64,000 bases of DNA, taken from NCBI RefSeq assembly GCF_011682055.1, contig NZ_JAAQOM010000018.1, forward strand, positions 62,001 to 126,000, read 5' to 3'. The notes below the pieces were generated by a model, which was not told the DNA's origin, did no database searches, and worked only from the letters and a program-made list of their open reading frames with translations. Both the position numbers and the translations under genes were made by a program. The DNA is from Telluria antibiotica (GTDB taxonomy: Bacteria > Pseudomonadota > Gammaproteobacteria > Burkholderiales > Burkholderiaceae_D). This document shows, piece by piece, positions 25,617 to 34,276 of the stretch (the first letter of the stretch is position 1; each line of letters opens with the position of its first letter).

Positions 25617-27455
25617 TCAGGAGCAGGTATAGCTTGCAGCCTGGTTCGGATCGCCGCTCGTGTAGGTCGCCTTGAGCGGGTACACGCACAACGGCCGGCT
25701 CTTCGCGGCAGTCGTCGAGGCCGCCGTCGACCTGGCCGTGAGCATACCCGGAGCCGCGCCCTTTTCGACCCAGTCGGTCAACGCCGCATACAACTGCGCG
25801 TTGGTCGGCAGCGGCGGATTTGCCGTTGCGTTCGACGTGCCATTGGCGAATGAATGGGCCATGCCTGGGACGAGGTAGAAACGGAAGAAGGTCTGAACCG
25901 CTGCGAACCCACCCATCTGCTCCGCCACACGGTGGTAGTAATTGATCGATCCCTGTGCAGGAATCAGCACGTCCGCCAGGCCATGGTAGACGATCAGCTT
26001 GCCGCCACGATCGCGGAATGCGGCCAGGTCCGGCATATCCGTATTGATCTGCCCGAGGTCGGACTGCAGCGCGACACCATGGTCCGACGCGTTGGCGAGG
26101 TCACTGTACGTGAGGTTCTTCCACTGATTCGCGCCGTTGCCGGAGGCATTGCGAAATGCCGCACCGGCCAGCAGCGGATTACGCGATTCCAGCGCGACCA
26201 TCTCGCTCGCGATCGGAAACTGGGTCGGACCGGCCAGAGCCAGCATCATCGTGCCCCGTGTCAGCCCATACCATTTCTGGCCAGGTGCAAGCATGGTGCC
26301 GGAGCCATTGTCGAGTGCAGGATCAGGCACATTGCCGTCGACGGTCTGTCCGTACCAGATCTTGTTCATCGCCGTCGCCTGCGCCAGGTTGACGCAATCG
26401 GCTGACGTGCTGGTGCCGGTCACGCCAACGCCGGCCTGTCCCGCGCACAGCGTTCGCGCGTCCTTGCGTGGGTCGTACGCGCACCGTAGCGGATCGGGAA
26501 TGTATCCCAGCTTGACGCCGCCGACCGTGCCACACGCATCGATGGCCGCGTTGGACATGCCGGTCAGTTGTCCTGCCGTCAGGTTCACGCCGCCGAGATC
26601 GCGCTGAAACACGACCTGCGGATAAAGTTCCCCGGTGATGAACCTGGTCCAGTTGATGGCCGGGTAAGCGGCGAGGATGCCGTCGAAATCGGCCGGATTC
26701 GCCTGCGCTTCCTTCAGGCCCTGCCGTCCACCGGTCGATCCGCCGTCCCAGTATGCGTATTTTGCGTCCTTGCCATAATAGGCCCTCGTCAGCGCCCTGG
26801 TCTTCAACGCCATCTGGTGGATGCCACGTTCGGCGAAGTCCTTCCAGAGAGTGGTATTGAGCGAGCCGTCCGGATTCATCGCGAACGACGCGTCCACGCC
26901 TTCAAGCGCGCTCACGTGACCGGTATCGGTCGTGGCCGACACCGCACCCTCGCCAGTGGCCACGTCGGCCGCGGTGAGCACTCCCTCGCCAGCAGGGGCC
27001 GTGCCGGCCAGCTGGGTGACCGATGTCTCGTGCGTCCCGGCCCAGCCGCCCCCACCCTTGACGTGGATCCGGTTATTCCAGTTCGCCGGCGCCGGCAGCC
27101 ACACTTCGATGCCGATGCCGGCCGATGTCGACGGTGCGTCCGCAGGCCCTGGATTGCCGGGACCGACCAGCAGCTTCACGACGCAGACGTCGTTACCGGC
27201 AACGGGCGTGGTGGCGTCCACCGTACCCGACAACAGCAGCGGATCGCCTTTCTTGAATGACTTGATCAACAGCACCGTCGTGTCGGCGTCCGGCCTGAAG
27301 CCGGTTCTGATCGAGTCGTCGCAGCGTATTGCAGACTGCGCCGCGATGGCTTCGGACCGGGTGGGAACGAGGTTGTCGCTGCTACAGCCTCCCAGGGAGG
27401 CGACGCCGAGGCACGCCGCCGCCGTGATCGTGAGTCCTTGGTAACCTGTTTTCAT
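25617..27455 (-). CDS. Tannase/feruloyl-esterase family lipoprotein lacking the CS-D-HC cysteines
   Basis: 612 residues of the tannase family (tannases, feruloyl and chlorogenate esterases, MHETase). The signal ends in a lipobox-like LGGC (Cys24), so it is probably a lipoprotein. The nucleophile elbow is GGSTGG (S240), the Asp lies in LADVLIPAQG and the His in PGMAHSF. The family's two cysteines next to Ser and His, which form a bridge linking the catalytic residues, are replaced by Gly and Ser. TGGAGA sets ATG 27455. Last gene of the benE-benK-porin operon, so it probably releases benzoate or a related acid from esters (inference). Confidence 0.85.
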   Translation of the reverse strand: MKTGYQGLTITAAACLGVASLGGCSSDNLVPTRSEAIAAQSAIRCDDSIRTGFRPDADTTVLLIKSFKKGDPLLLSGTVDATTPVAGNDVCVVKLLVGPGNPGPADAPSTSAGIGIEVWLPAPANWNNRIHVKGGGGWAGTHETSVTQLAGTAPAGEGVLTAADVATGEGAVSATTDTGHVSALEGVDASFAMNPDGSLNTTLWKDFAERGIHQMALKTRALTRAYYGKDAKYAYWDGGSTGGRQGLKEAQANPADFDGILAAYPAINWTRFITGELYPQVVFQRDLGGVNLTAGQLTGMSNAAIDACGTVGGVKLGYIPDPLRCAYDPRKDARTLCAGQAGVGVTGTSTSADCVNLAQATAMNKIWYGQTVDGNVPDPALDNGSGTMLAPGQKWYGLTRGTMMLALAGPTQFPIASEMVALESRNPLLAGAAFRNASGNGANQWKNLTYSDLANASDHGVALQSDLGQINTDMPDLAAFRDRGGKLIVYHGLADVLIPAQGSINYYHRVAEQMGGFAAVQTFFRFYLVPGMAHSFANGTSNATANPPLPTNAQLYAALTDWVEKGAAPGMLTARSTAASTTAAKSRPLCVYPLKATYTSGDPNQAASYTCS

Positions 27456-27528
27456 GGTTGTCTCCAGATTGCGCATGGTGGTAGATGCGCAGCCATGACG
27501 GTGCATGGCTGGCGCGTGATAGGGAAAA

Positions 27529-28644
27529 TCAGAACGCGTGGCGCAGGCCGGCCATCAAGCCGCTCTGCGCCTTGCCCGCGGCCACGGTGCCGCCCGCGTC
27601 CAGCGCGACGGCGGCCGCACCATGGTTGTCCATCCGGCCGATGCCGGCATACACGGCGCTCCGCCTGGACAGCGCGTATGTCAGTCGCGCCACCGCCATG
27701 TTTGTATCGTCCGGCGAGTGCTTGACATCCTTGCGGGCGATCTGCGCGTCCAGCGTCAGGGCGGCCGCGACGGGGACGCTGGCGCCCAGGTAATACAGGT
27801 CCGATTCGACGACGCCGGGCGCGGCCAGCGTCTTGCGGTCGATGACGCCAGCGCCGACCTTCGTCGCCCCGATCATGGCGTAGCCGTTGACGGTGACGCG
27901 CCGGTCGAAGTCGGCGCTGCTCGTCAGTCCGCCCGCAGCCCCTGTGTTCCCGTACAGTTTGTCGTAGGTCGCTGTGATTCCATAGGTTTGGGCGTCATAG
28001 CCCAGTAGCGCCGTGTACTGGCGGCACGCCTTGGCATTGCCGGGTACTTCGCCCGCGCAGCCGGTCGCGGATGGACCGCCGGCGGCGGAGCCGTCGCGGC
28101 CGAAGCTCCAGGTGGCGCCGAACGACCAGCGGTCGAACGCACCTAGGTAGCCGATCGCGTTATCGCTGCGCGCGTTCGGCAGGTACAGGTCAATGCTGTT
28201 GATCGAAAAAAGGTTTGGCCCAAGCACATCGCTTTTCGCCGTCGCCAGGTAGGTCATGTTGAGAATGCGGCCCAGCTGCAACGTGCCCCATGCGCCGTGC
28301 AGGCCTACCCAGGCCTGGCGACCGAAGATACGTCCGCCCTGCCCCAGCGTGCCGGCATCGGGATTGAATCCGCTCTCCAGCGTGAAGATCGCCGCCAGGC
28401 CACCGCCCAGGTCTTCCGTGGCGCGAAAGCCGAGACGGGACGGCAGGCTACCGCTCAGGGACGGCATCTTGGTAACCGAATGTCCGGCGGCGTCGGTATT
28501 GTCCACATGCGCCAGCGCCGCGTCGATCAGGCCATAGACAGTGAGTTGACTCTGTGCCTGCGCGGCGCCAGCGCCGGATATGGCCGCCAGCGCGATTGCG
28601 ATGGCGATTGCGGTGGCATGCTTACGATGTACTGCCTTGGTCAT
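27529..28644 (-). CDS. Gram-negative trimeric porin
   Basis: 371-residue 16-strand general porin of the Burkholderiales/Neisseria type. Signal peptide ending GAAQAQ, first strand SQLTVYGLIDAALAHVD, loop-3 region after FGRQAWVGL, and terminal Phe (LRHAF). CAGGAGA precedes the ATG. It lies between the BenK permease and the tannase gene, so it probably lets benzoate or its ester precursors cross the outer membrane, like the BenF-type porins of pseudomonad ben clusters, although it is a different porin family (inference). Confidence 0.9.
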   Translation of the reverse strand: MTKAVHRKHATAIAIAIALAAISGAGAAQAQSQLTVYGLIDAALAHVDNTDAAGHSVTKMPSLSGSLPSRLGFRATEDLGGGLAAIFTLESGFNPDAGTLGQGGRIFGRQAWVGLHGAWGTLQLGRILNMTYLATAKSDVLGPNLFSINSIDLYLPNARSDNAIGYLGAFDRWSFGATWSFGRDGSAAGGPSATGCAGEVPGNAKACRQYTALLGYDAQTYGITATYDKLYGNTGAAGGLTSSADFDRRVTVNGYAMIGATKVGAGVIDRKTLAAPGVVESDLYYLGASVPVAAALTLDAQIARKDVKHSPDDTNMAVARLTYALSRRSAVYAGIGRMDNHGAAAVALDAGGTVAAGKAQSGLMAGLRHAF

Positions 28645-28696
28645 TCATGTCTCCTGCGAGTTCCATTGATGTCTGGTGGTTTGTTGCGGGTAAAGC

Positions 28697-28722
28697 GCGG
28701 CCCTGGGCATGCCCGGGGCCGC
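28697..28722. repeat. GC-rich hairpin between benK and the porin gene
   Basis: 7-bp arms GCGGCCC/GGGCCGC enclosing an inner GGGCATGCCC palindrome, with one mismatch between them. No T-run. It sits in the 129-bp benK-porin gap and could be an mRNA-stabilising or partial-termination element that sets porin level independently of the transporters. Confidence 0.45.
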
Positions 28723-28773
28723 CCCTGAAGTGCCCGTGGTCGGCTCCGGCACGCGGGCCAACCGTGAAGGGAA

Positions 28774-30129
28774 TCAGGCTTCCGAGGTGTCCGCCAGCGC
28801 AGCCTTGCCGATGGCGTTGCCGGCAGACGCCGACTTGCCGTGGCTGACGAGGGATATCGAGACGGCAGCGATGACGGCCGGGATGGCGATCGCCACGAAA
28901 TTCTGCTGCAGGGGCAGCGCCATGCCGACCAGCGTGCCGATCACGATCGGCGCCAAAATGGCGCCACTACGGCCGACGCCGGACGCCCAGCCGATGCCGG
29001 TGGAGCGGATCGCCGTCGGGTAAAACTGGCCTGCATAGGCATAGGTGACGATCTGCGTGCCGATGGTCGATGCCCCCGCGAGGCCGACCAGTACGAACAG
29101 CACCGTGGTCGGTACCGGATAGCCGAGCAGCGTGATCGACACGGCGGCAAGCGCATACATGCCGACGAGGACATGTTTGATATGGAACCGATCGGCCAGC
29201 CAGCCACCTCCTACGGCGCCGATCACGGCGCCGAAGTTCAACACCAGCACGAAGGTCAGCGCGGAACCCAGGCTGTAGCCGGCACCAGCCATCAGCTTGG
29301 CAAGCCACGAGCTCAGGGCATATACCATGAACAGGCACATGAAGAATGCGATCCAGAACATGATGGTCGAGAAGCCGCGGCCATCCTGGAACAGCCGGCC
29401 GATCGGCGCGCCGTCGGCCCGGTCCGCGCGGGCGACCTCGAAGCAATCACCCGGCTCGGCCCGGTGGCTCGGCTCCATGCGCGCGAGGATCCGCTGGAGT
29501 TCGGCCAGGCGATTGTTCTTGACGAGGAAAGGCATTGATTCCGGCAAGCTTTTGAGAATGAACGGAATCAGGACAATGGGCGCGGCGGCCGCGAGGAACA
29601 CGGATTGCCAACCATACCCCTCGATGAGCCCCTTCCCCAGGACGGCCGCAAGCATGCCGCCGACGGCATAGCCGCTGAACATCAAGGTCACCATCGTCGC
29701 GCGGATCTTCTTCGGCGAATACTCGGTCATCTGGGCGACGACGTTCGGCATCACGCCACCGATGCCGAGGCCGGCGAGGAAGCGGTTCAGGCTGAACATG
29801 TAGGGATCGCCGCTCATGCCCGCCGCTGCGGTGAATACGCTGAACAGCGCGAGGCAGATGACGATGGCAAGGCGCCGGCCGATCCGGTCCGCAATCGTGC
29901 CCAGGAAGATTGCGCCGAACATCATGCCGAACAGGGCCGAACTGACCATGAAGCCAGCGTTCTGCGCAGTCACGCCCATCTCCTTCATGATGGACGGCAG
30001 CGCAATGCCGGCCACGGCAAGGTCATAACCATCGCAAATGATGATGATGGCACACCACGCAAGGATGCCTGCGTGGAAGCGGTTGAAGCTGGCGCCGTCG
30101 GCCAGTCTATGGATGTCGATGTGTCGCAT
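28774..30129 (-). CDS. benK: Aromatic-acid/H+ symporter, benzoate permease (MFS, BenK/PcaK-like)
   Basis: 451-residue inner-membrane MFS protein with about 12 helices. The AAHS-family signature is clear: ICDGYDLAVAGIALP in helix 1, with the substrate-proton-coupling Asp, GTIADRIGRR in the 2-3 loop and GWASGVGRSGAI late. Imports benzoate or hydroxybenzoates with protons. ATG 30129 follows AAAGAGA, 19 bp after benE. The specificity call rests on context. Confidence 0.88.
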   Translation of the reverse strand: MRHIDIHRLADGASFNRFHAGILAWCAIIIICDGYDLAVAGIALPSIMKEMGVTAQNAGFMVSSALFGMMFGAIFLGTIADRIGRRLAIVICLALFSVFTAAAGMSGDPYMFSLNRFLAGLGIGGVMPNVVAQMTEYSPKKIRATMVTLMFSGYAVGGMLAAVLGKGLIEGYGWQSVFLAAAAPIVLIPFILKSLPESMPFLVKNNRLAELQRILARMEPSHRAEPGDCFEVARADRADGAPIGRLFQDGRGFSTIMFWIAFFMCLFMVYALSSWLAKLMAGAGYSLGSALTFVLVLNFGAVIGAVGGGWLADRFHIKHVLVGMYALAAVSITLLGYPVPTTVLFVLVGLAGASTIGTQIVTYAYAGQFYPTAIRSTGIGWASGVGRSGAILAPIVIGTLVGMALPLQQNFVAIAIPAVIAAVSISLVSHGKSASAGNAIGKAALADTSEA

Positions 30130-30148
30130 GATGAATGTCTCTTTGTCG

Positions 30149-31426
30149 TTATGGTTTGTGTTGCAGGTGGGTCGATGACGGGCCGTGCAGGACACGCCAT
30201 GCCGCCATGCCGATGACGATGCCCCAGAAGGCGGCGCCCAGGCCGAGGAAGGTCATACCGGATGCCGTGGCGAGGAATGTGATGACGGAAGCCTCGCGGT
30301 GATCGTCCGCCGCCACCACACCAGCCAAGTTCGAAGCGATCGCTCCCAGCAGCGCCAGGCCGGCGAGGCAAGCGATCAATTCCTTCGGCAGCGCGGCAAA
30401 CAGCATCACGATCGAGCCGCCGCACAGGCCGGCCAGTAGATAGAACACGCCGTTCGCGACGCCCGCCACGTAGCGCTTGCGCGGATCGTCGTGAGCGTCG
30501 CGGCCCGTGCACATGGCGGCCGTGATCGCCGCGATGGCAATCGTGATGCCGCCCGTGCACGCGACGGCGAGCGAGACCACGCTGCTGGTAACGACGATCG
30601 GGCGCGCCGGCGCGTCGTGGCCGGACGTGCGCAACACCGCCATACCCGGCAAATATTGGCCGGTGAGCGTGACAAGCACGAGCGGAAGGGCCAGGCCGAA
30701 TGTGGCGGTCCAGCTCCAGGCGGGTTTGATGAACTGCGGTACGACCAACTCGAAACGTACGGCGGAAAAATGGGTGATGCCCGTCAGCCAGGCGATCGAC
30801 GCGCCCGTCACCATCAACAACACGATGCTATAGCGCGGCAGCAGACGCCTGAACGCGAGATAGGCCGCGATCATTCCGAATGCGAGCACGGGCAGCGATC
30901 CGGCAGTCCTGAACGCGCTCATCCCGAACGGCACCAGTATGCCGGCCATCATGCCGCTGGCGATCCCCTTCGGTACGTGCGCCATCACGCGCTCCAGCGA
31001 TCCGGACAGGCCGATCAGCAGCAGGATGGCGGCGGCGGTCAGGTAAGCGCCGACGGCCTCGCCGAGTGGCAGCGCGGGAAACAGTGCGATCAGGAGCGCC
31101 GTCCCGGGAGCCGACCATGCCGTGATGACCGGCATGCGCAGGCGCCAGCTCAGGAAGATGCCGGCCGCCGCGGCGCCAAGGGAGATGCTCCAGACCCAGG
31201 AAGCGAACATGGCGTTCGACACGCGCGCGACCTGCGCCGCCTGGTAGAAGATGGCGAGGGGCCCGGCGAACGACACAAGAACTGCGAGGAAACCGGCAGC
31301 GATCGCGGTCAGGGACCAATCCGCCCATCCGCTATGTCTATCGTGATCATTGGCACCTTCGACATTGTCACGCATTCCTGCCCTTGAATGCGCATCGACC
31401 GGACGCCCATCTCCTCTCGCCTGCAT
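30149..31426 (-). CDS. benE: Benzoate:H+ symporter BenE
   Basis: 425 residues, about 12 hydrophobic segments, of the BenE family: ADWSLTAIAAGFLAVLVSFAGP at the start, SWVWSISLGAAAAGIFLSW, and the conserved ITAWSAPGTALL motif. Imports benzoate across the inner membrane. GGAGA 6 nt before 31426 supports the longer start; an internal ATG 17 codons later also has a purine-rich leader. First gene of the benE-benK-porin-tannase operon, with the same LysR operator pair as catB in its promoter. Confidence 0.92.
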   Translation of the reverse strand: MQARGDGRPVDAHSRAGMRDNVEGANDHDRHSGWADWSLTAIAAGFLAVLVSFAGPLAIFYQAAQVARVSNAMFASWVWSISLGAAAAGIFLSWRLRMPVITAWSAPGTALLIALFPALPLGEAVGAYLTAAAILLLIGLSGSLERVMAHVPKGIASGMMAGILVPFGMSAFRTAGSLPVLAFGMIAAYLAFRRLLPRYSIVLLMVTGASIAWLTGITHFSAVRFELVVPQFIKPAWSWTATFGLALPLVLVTLTGQYLPGMAVLRTSGHDAPARPIVVTSSVVSLAVACTGGITIAIAAITAAMCTGRDAHDDPRKRYVAGVANGVFYLLAGLCGGSIVMLFAALPKELIACLAGLALLGAIASNLAGVVAADDHREASVITFLATASGMTFLGLGAAFWGIVIGMAAWRVLHGPSSTHLQHKP

Positions 31427-31520
31427 AGTGTCTCCGCGTGTTTCCCGTTATTCGCTGTGAGGCTGGTCTGCGCCAGCCTTCGCGTCATTGCAGAGTAGGT
31501 AAGACGAGTCTCGGCGTCCA

Positions 31521-31535
31521 ACACCGATTTGGTAT
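31521..31535. promoter_or_regulatory. LysR operator site 2 at benE, ATAC-N7-GTGT on the minus strand
   Basis: Read in the benE direction it is ATAC-CAAATCG-GTGT, one base different from site 2 at catB, and is followed by TTGGACGCC, also identical to catB. TTGGAC is again a plausible -35. Confidence 0.75.
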
Positions 31536-31542
31536 CCAGTCA

Positions 31543-31557
31543 ATACTTATAAGGTAT
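31543..31557. promoter_or_regulatory. LysR operator site 1 at benE, ATAC-N7-GTAT
   Basis: ATAC-TTATAAG-GTAT, a perfect consensus site, separated by 7 bp from site 2, the same spacing as at catB. Strong sign that the CatM/BenM-like LysR protein also controls the uptake operon. Confidence 0.85.
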
Positions 31558-31941
31558 TGAGCAGCCATGGCACGATACAGTCCCTCTGGATTTGCGCGTG
31601 ATCGCACGGGTGCGCGATAAGAATTTGCGGACGCTTTGCTGTCCACTGGTTGAACGCGCAACGCTCTCAATTGCACGGTGCTTCGTCCATCCGCCCCTGT
31701 CGGGCGAAAGCCAGTTCTCTGCCCGAAGGTCGCCTCGACTACTTATCTTCTTCGACATCCAATGCGGAAAGAATTCGGCAGCAAACCGTCAGTCATGGCC
31801 AGTTTCCGTAAGACACGACAACTTAGCCCTCGTATTCTTTGTTCGATTCGGGTTCACGTGATCTCCGTTATCCAGCTAATCGTGGACGAGTGTACGGAGC
31901 CCGAAAAAAAAAGTACGTAATTCAAATAGGGGACGAAAACC

Positions 31942-34083
31942 ATGCGGCACCAAGCAAGATTCACGAAGACAAGAACTGCCTCAGCCGTAACCGCCATCCT
32001 GGCAATCCAATGCAATGCAGCCATGGCGCAAGCGACCACGGCCGAAGAGCGCGGCACCATCCAGGAAGTGCTCGTGACCGCACAAAGGGTCGCCACATCG
32101 GCTTCGAAGACGCCAGTTTCGCTGAGCGTGCTGTCGGGTGACGAACTCAAGGCGGCAGGGGCAATCGACGCGTCGAGCCTGACTCAGTTGGTACCGAACG
32201 TGCAGATCTCGAACAATGGCGGTGCGACCGTGATTTCGATTCGCGGCGTTTCCAGTTCGGATAACACGGAAAAAGGCGACCCATCGGCTGCGTTCAACGT
32301 CGACGGCGTTTATTATGCTCGACCGCAATCGGCAGGTCTGGCGTTTTACGACCTGGAGCGAATCGAAGTGCTGCGCGGTCCTCAAGGCACGCTGTACGGC
32401 CGCAATGCCACCGCTGGCGCGATCAATCTGATCACGAATAAACCGGTCGACCACTTCGAGGGCAGCGCAGCCGTGGAACTGGGCAACTACCACAACGTCA
32501 AGTTCGATGGCATGGTGAACGCCAAGGTCAATGACATCCTGGCGCTGCGCGCCGCGGTTTCACGGAGCAAGCATGACGGCTACCTGCGTTCGACCCAGGG
32601 TTTTGCGCACGATTACGACGACGATGACAGTCTTGCCGGGCGCCTGCACGGGCTATTCAAGTTCAGCCCGAACGTGTCGCTGTTGCTGACCGCTGATACC
32701 AGCAAGCGCAAGGGTGCCGGCCCCGGGACCGTGCCCTATGAAACCTTCATCCAAAAGACGGGAGACGCACAACGTACCGCGACCCCATCCTTGCAGGGCA
32801 ACTACGACAACAGGGCGCACGGCACCAGTGCCGAACTCAAGATCAACACCGGCATCGGCGAACTTACCTATCAAGCCGCGCATCGCAACAGTTTCGTGGG
32901 CGGCAATGCAGCGGTCGGCCAATATGCCCCGGGCGTCGCCAGTACCTACACGGTTGCGGACGCGAACTCCATGCAAACCTCGCACGAGTTAAGGCTGGCC
33001 TCGAGCTTCGGCGCCTGGAAGACCATCGCCGGGCTTTACTGGTTTTACGAAGAATCGTTCATCGATAGCCGGTTCAAGAATTTCCCAGGCGTGGGTGACC
33101 TGATCTTCCGCTTGAATCCGACTATCGCCCGGTCCAAGGCCGCCTTTGGCGAAGTGACTTACAGTGTCACGCCGAAGCTGAACGTGAGCGCCGGCCTGCG
33201 CCGCACCTTCGATACGAAGACGCGTAACGGGTACACGATCCTAGGCGAGCCCGAGTTCTACCGCAGCGCGAACATCGCGCGCGTCTCCTATGCGCAGACG
33301 ACCGGCCGCGTGGGCGCCGATTATTCGCTTGCGAAAAACACGATGCTCTACGCGACGCTCGCTACAGGCTACAAGGCCGGGGGATTCAATGACGGTTCCG
33401 AATCGAGCAATCCGTTCCTGAAGTACGATCCTGAACACCTGACGTCAATCGAAATCGGCATCAAGAGCAGATTCCTGGACAACCATCTGCAGATTAACGC
33501 CGATGTATTCCGGTATGCGTACAAGGACCTGCAGCTGACTGCCGTCGCGATCGATCCTGTTACCCATGCCGGGGCCTCCCAAACCCTGAACGCGGCGAAG
33601 GCAAGTGTTTCAGGCGCTGAGATCGAAGGCAAATACGTGATCAGCAGCGATGACAGGATCAATTTCTCGGCCACGTATCTGGACGCCTACTACAAGTCGT
33701 ACATGCCAAACGCGACCGTCAGCTGGGCCGGTCGCCGTCTCGACAAATCGCCCAGGTTCACTCTTGGACTGGGCTATTCGCACAGCTTCCAGATCGAGAA
33801 CGGTGCAACGTTGAACGCCACGGTCGGGACGCGATACTCGGCTGCCTACGTGATCGGCGATCCGGGCAACGCGTTGCAGTTCACGCAGGGGGCCTATCAC
33901 ATGAGCGACGCCAGCCTGGCGTACGCGCCGGCCAGCGGTACGTGGTCCGTGCAAGCCTATGTGCGCAATATCGAGAACAAGACGATCATGACCAGCTACG
34001 CGGCATCGTTCTCCGGTTTCCCAGCCACGGCAGGCCTGGGAACGCCTCGTACCGCGGGCCTGCGGCTGAGCGCATATTTCTAA
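31942..34083 (+). CDS. TonB-dependent outer-membrane receptor 2
   Basis: 713 residues. Signal peptide ending NAAMAQA, TonB-box-like EVLVTAQR, plug domain with VLRGPQGTLYGRNATAGAIN, barrel ending in Phe (LSAYF). It is a close paralogue of TBDR 3 (same length, long identical stretches also at DNA level) and a more distant one of TBDR 1. GGGGACGA precedes the ATG. The type-B carboxylesterase 193 bp downstream is its likely partner: the receptor brings in an ester that the periplasmic esterase cuts (inference). Confidence 0.9.
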   Translation: MRHQARFTKTRTASAVTAILAIQCNAAMAQATTAEERGTIQEVLVTAQRVATSASKTPVSLSVLSGDELKAAGAIDASSLTQLVPNVQISNNGGATVISIRGVSSSDNTEKGDPSAAFNVDGVYYARPQSAGLAFYDLERIEVLRGPQGTLYGRNATAGAINLITNKPVDHFEGSAAVELGNYHNVKFDGMVNAKVNDILALRAAVSRSKHDGYLRSTQGFAHDYDDDDSLAGRLHGLFKFSPNVSLLLTADTSKRKGAGPGTVPYETFIQKTGDAQRTATPSLQGNYDNRAHGTSAELKINTGIGELTYQAAHRNSFVGGNAAVGQYAPGVASTYTVADANSMQTSHELRLASSFGAWKTIAGLYWFYEESFIDSRFKNFPGVGDLIFRLNPTIARSKAAFGEVTYSVTPKLNVSAGLRRTFDTKTRNGYTILGEPEFYRSANIARVSYAQTTGRVGADYSLAKNTMLYATLATGYKAGGFNDGSESSNPFLKYDPEHLTSIEIGIKSRFLDNHLQINADVFRYAYKDLQLTAVAIDPVTHAGASQTLNAAKASVSGAEIEGKYVISSDDRINFSATYLDAYYKSYMPNATVSWAGRRLDKSPRFTLGLGYSHSFQIENGATLNATVGTRYSAAYVIGDPGNALQFTQGAYHMSDASLAYAPASGTWSVQAYVRNIENKTIMTSYAASFSGFPATAGLGTPRTAGLRLSAYF

Positions 34084-34276
34084 GCGCCATCGGCGGCGCC
34101 TGCCTTGTCGATTATCGCCAAGCGCAGGCGTGCCGTAACAACGACATCGGGGCAGCGCCGTCCAGCTGCAGCATTGAACACGGCCACAGCATGATAAAGT
34201 TTTCTGCAAAAAAGCCGATCGATAAGCGCTGGCTTCCCGATACAGCGTGGCCAGTGAACACCTGTCGGAGACACAC

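Larger units (their letters stand above)
31427..31941. other. 515-bp divergent intergenic region, benE promoter and TBDR 2 leader
   Basis: No convincing gene; the short open frames here have no ribosome-binding sites or family features. The left part carries the benE promoter and two LysR sites. The right part (31650-31941) is AT-richer and serves as leader of TBDR 2, with AGGGGACGA just before its ATG. Confidence 0.65.

Noticed and set aside
31592..31920. Short plus-strand frames between benE and TBDR 2
   Set aside because: No ribosome-binding site, no family resemblance; they lie in an AT-rich promoter region.
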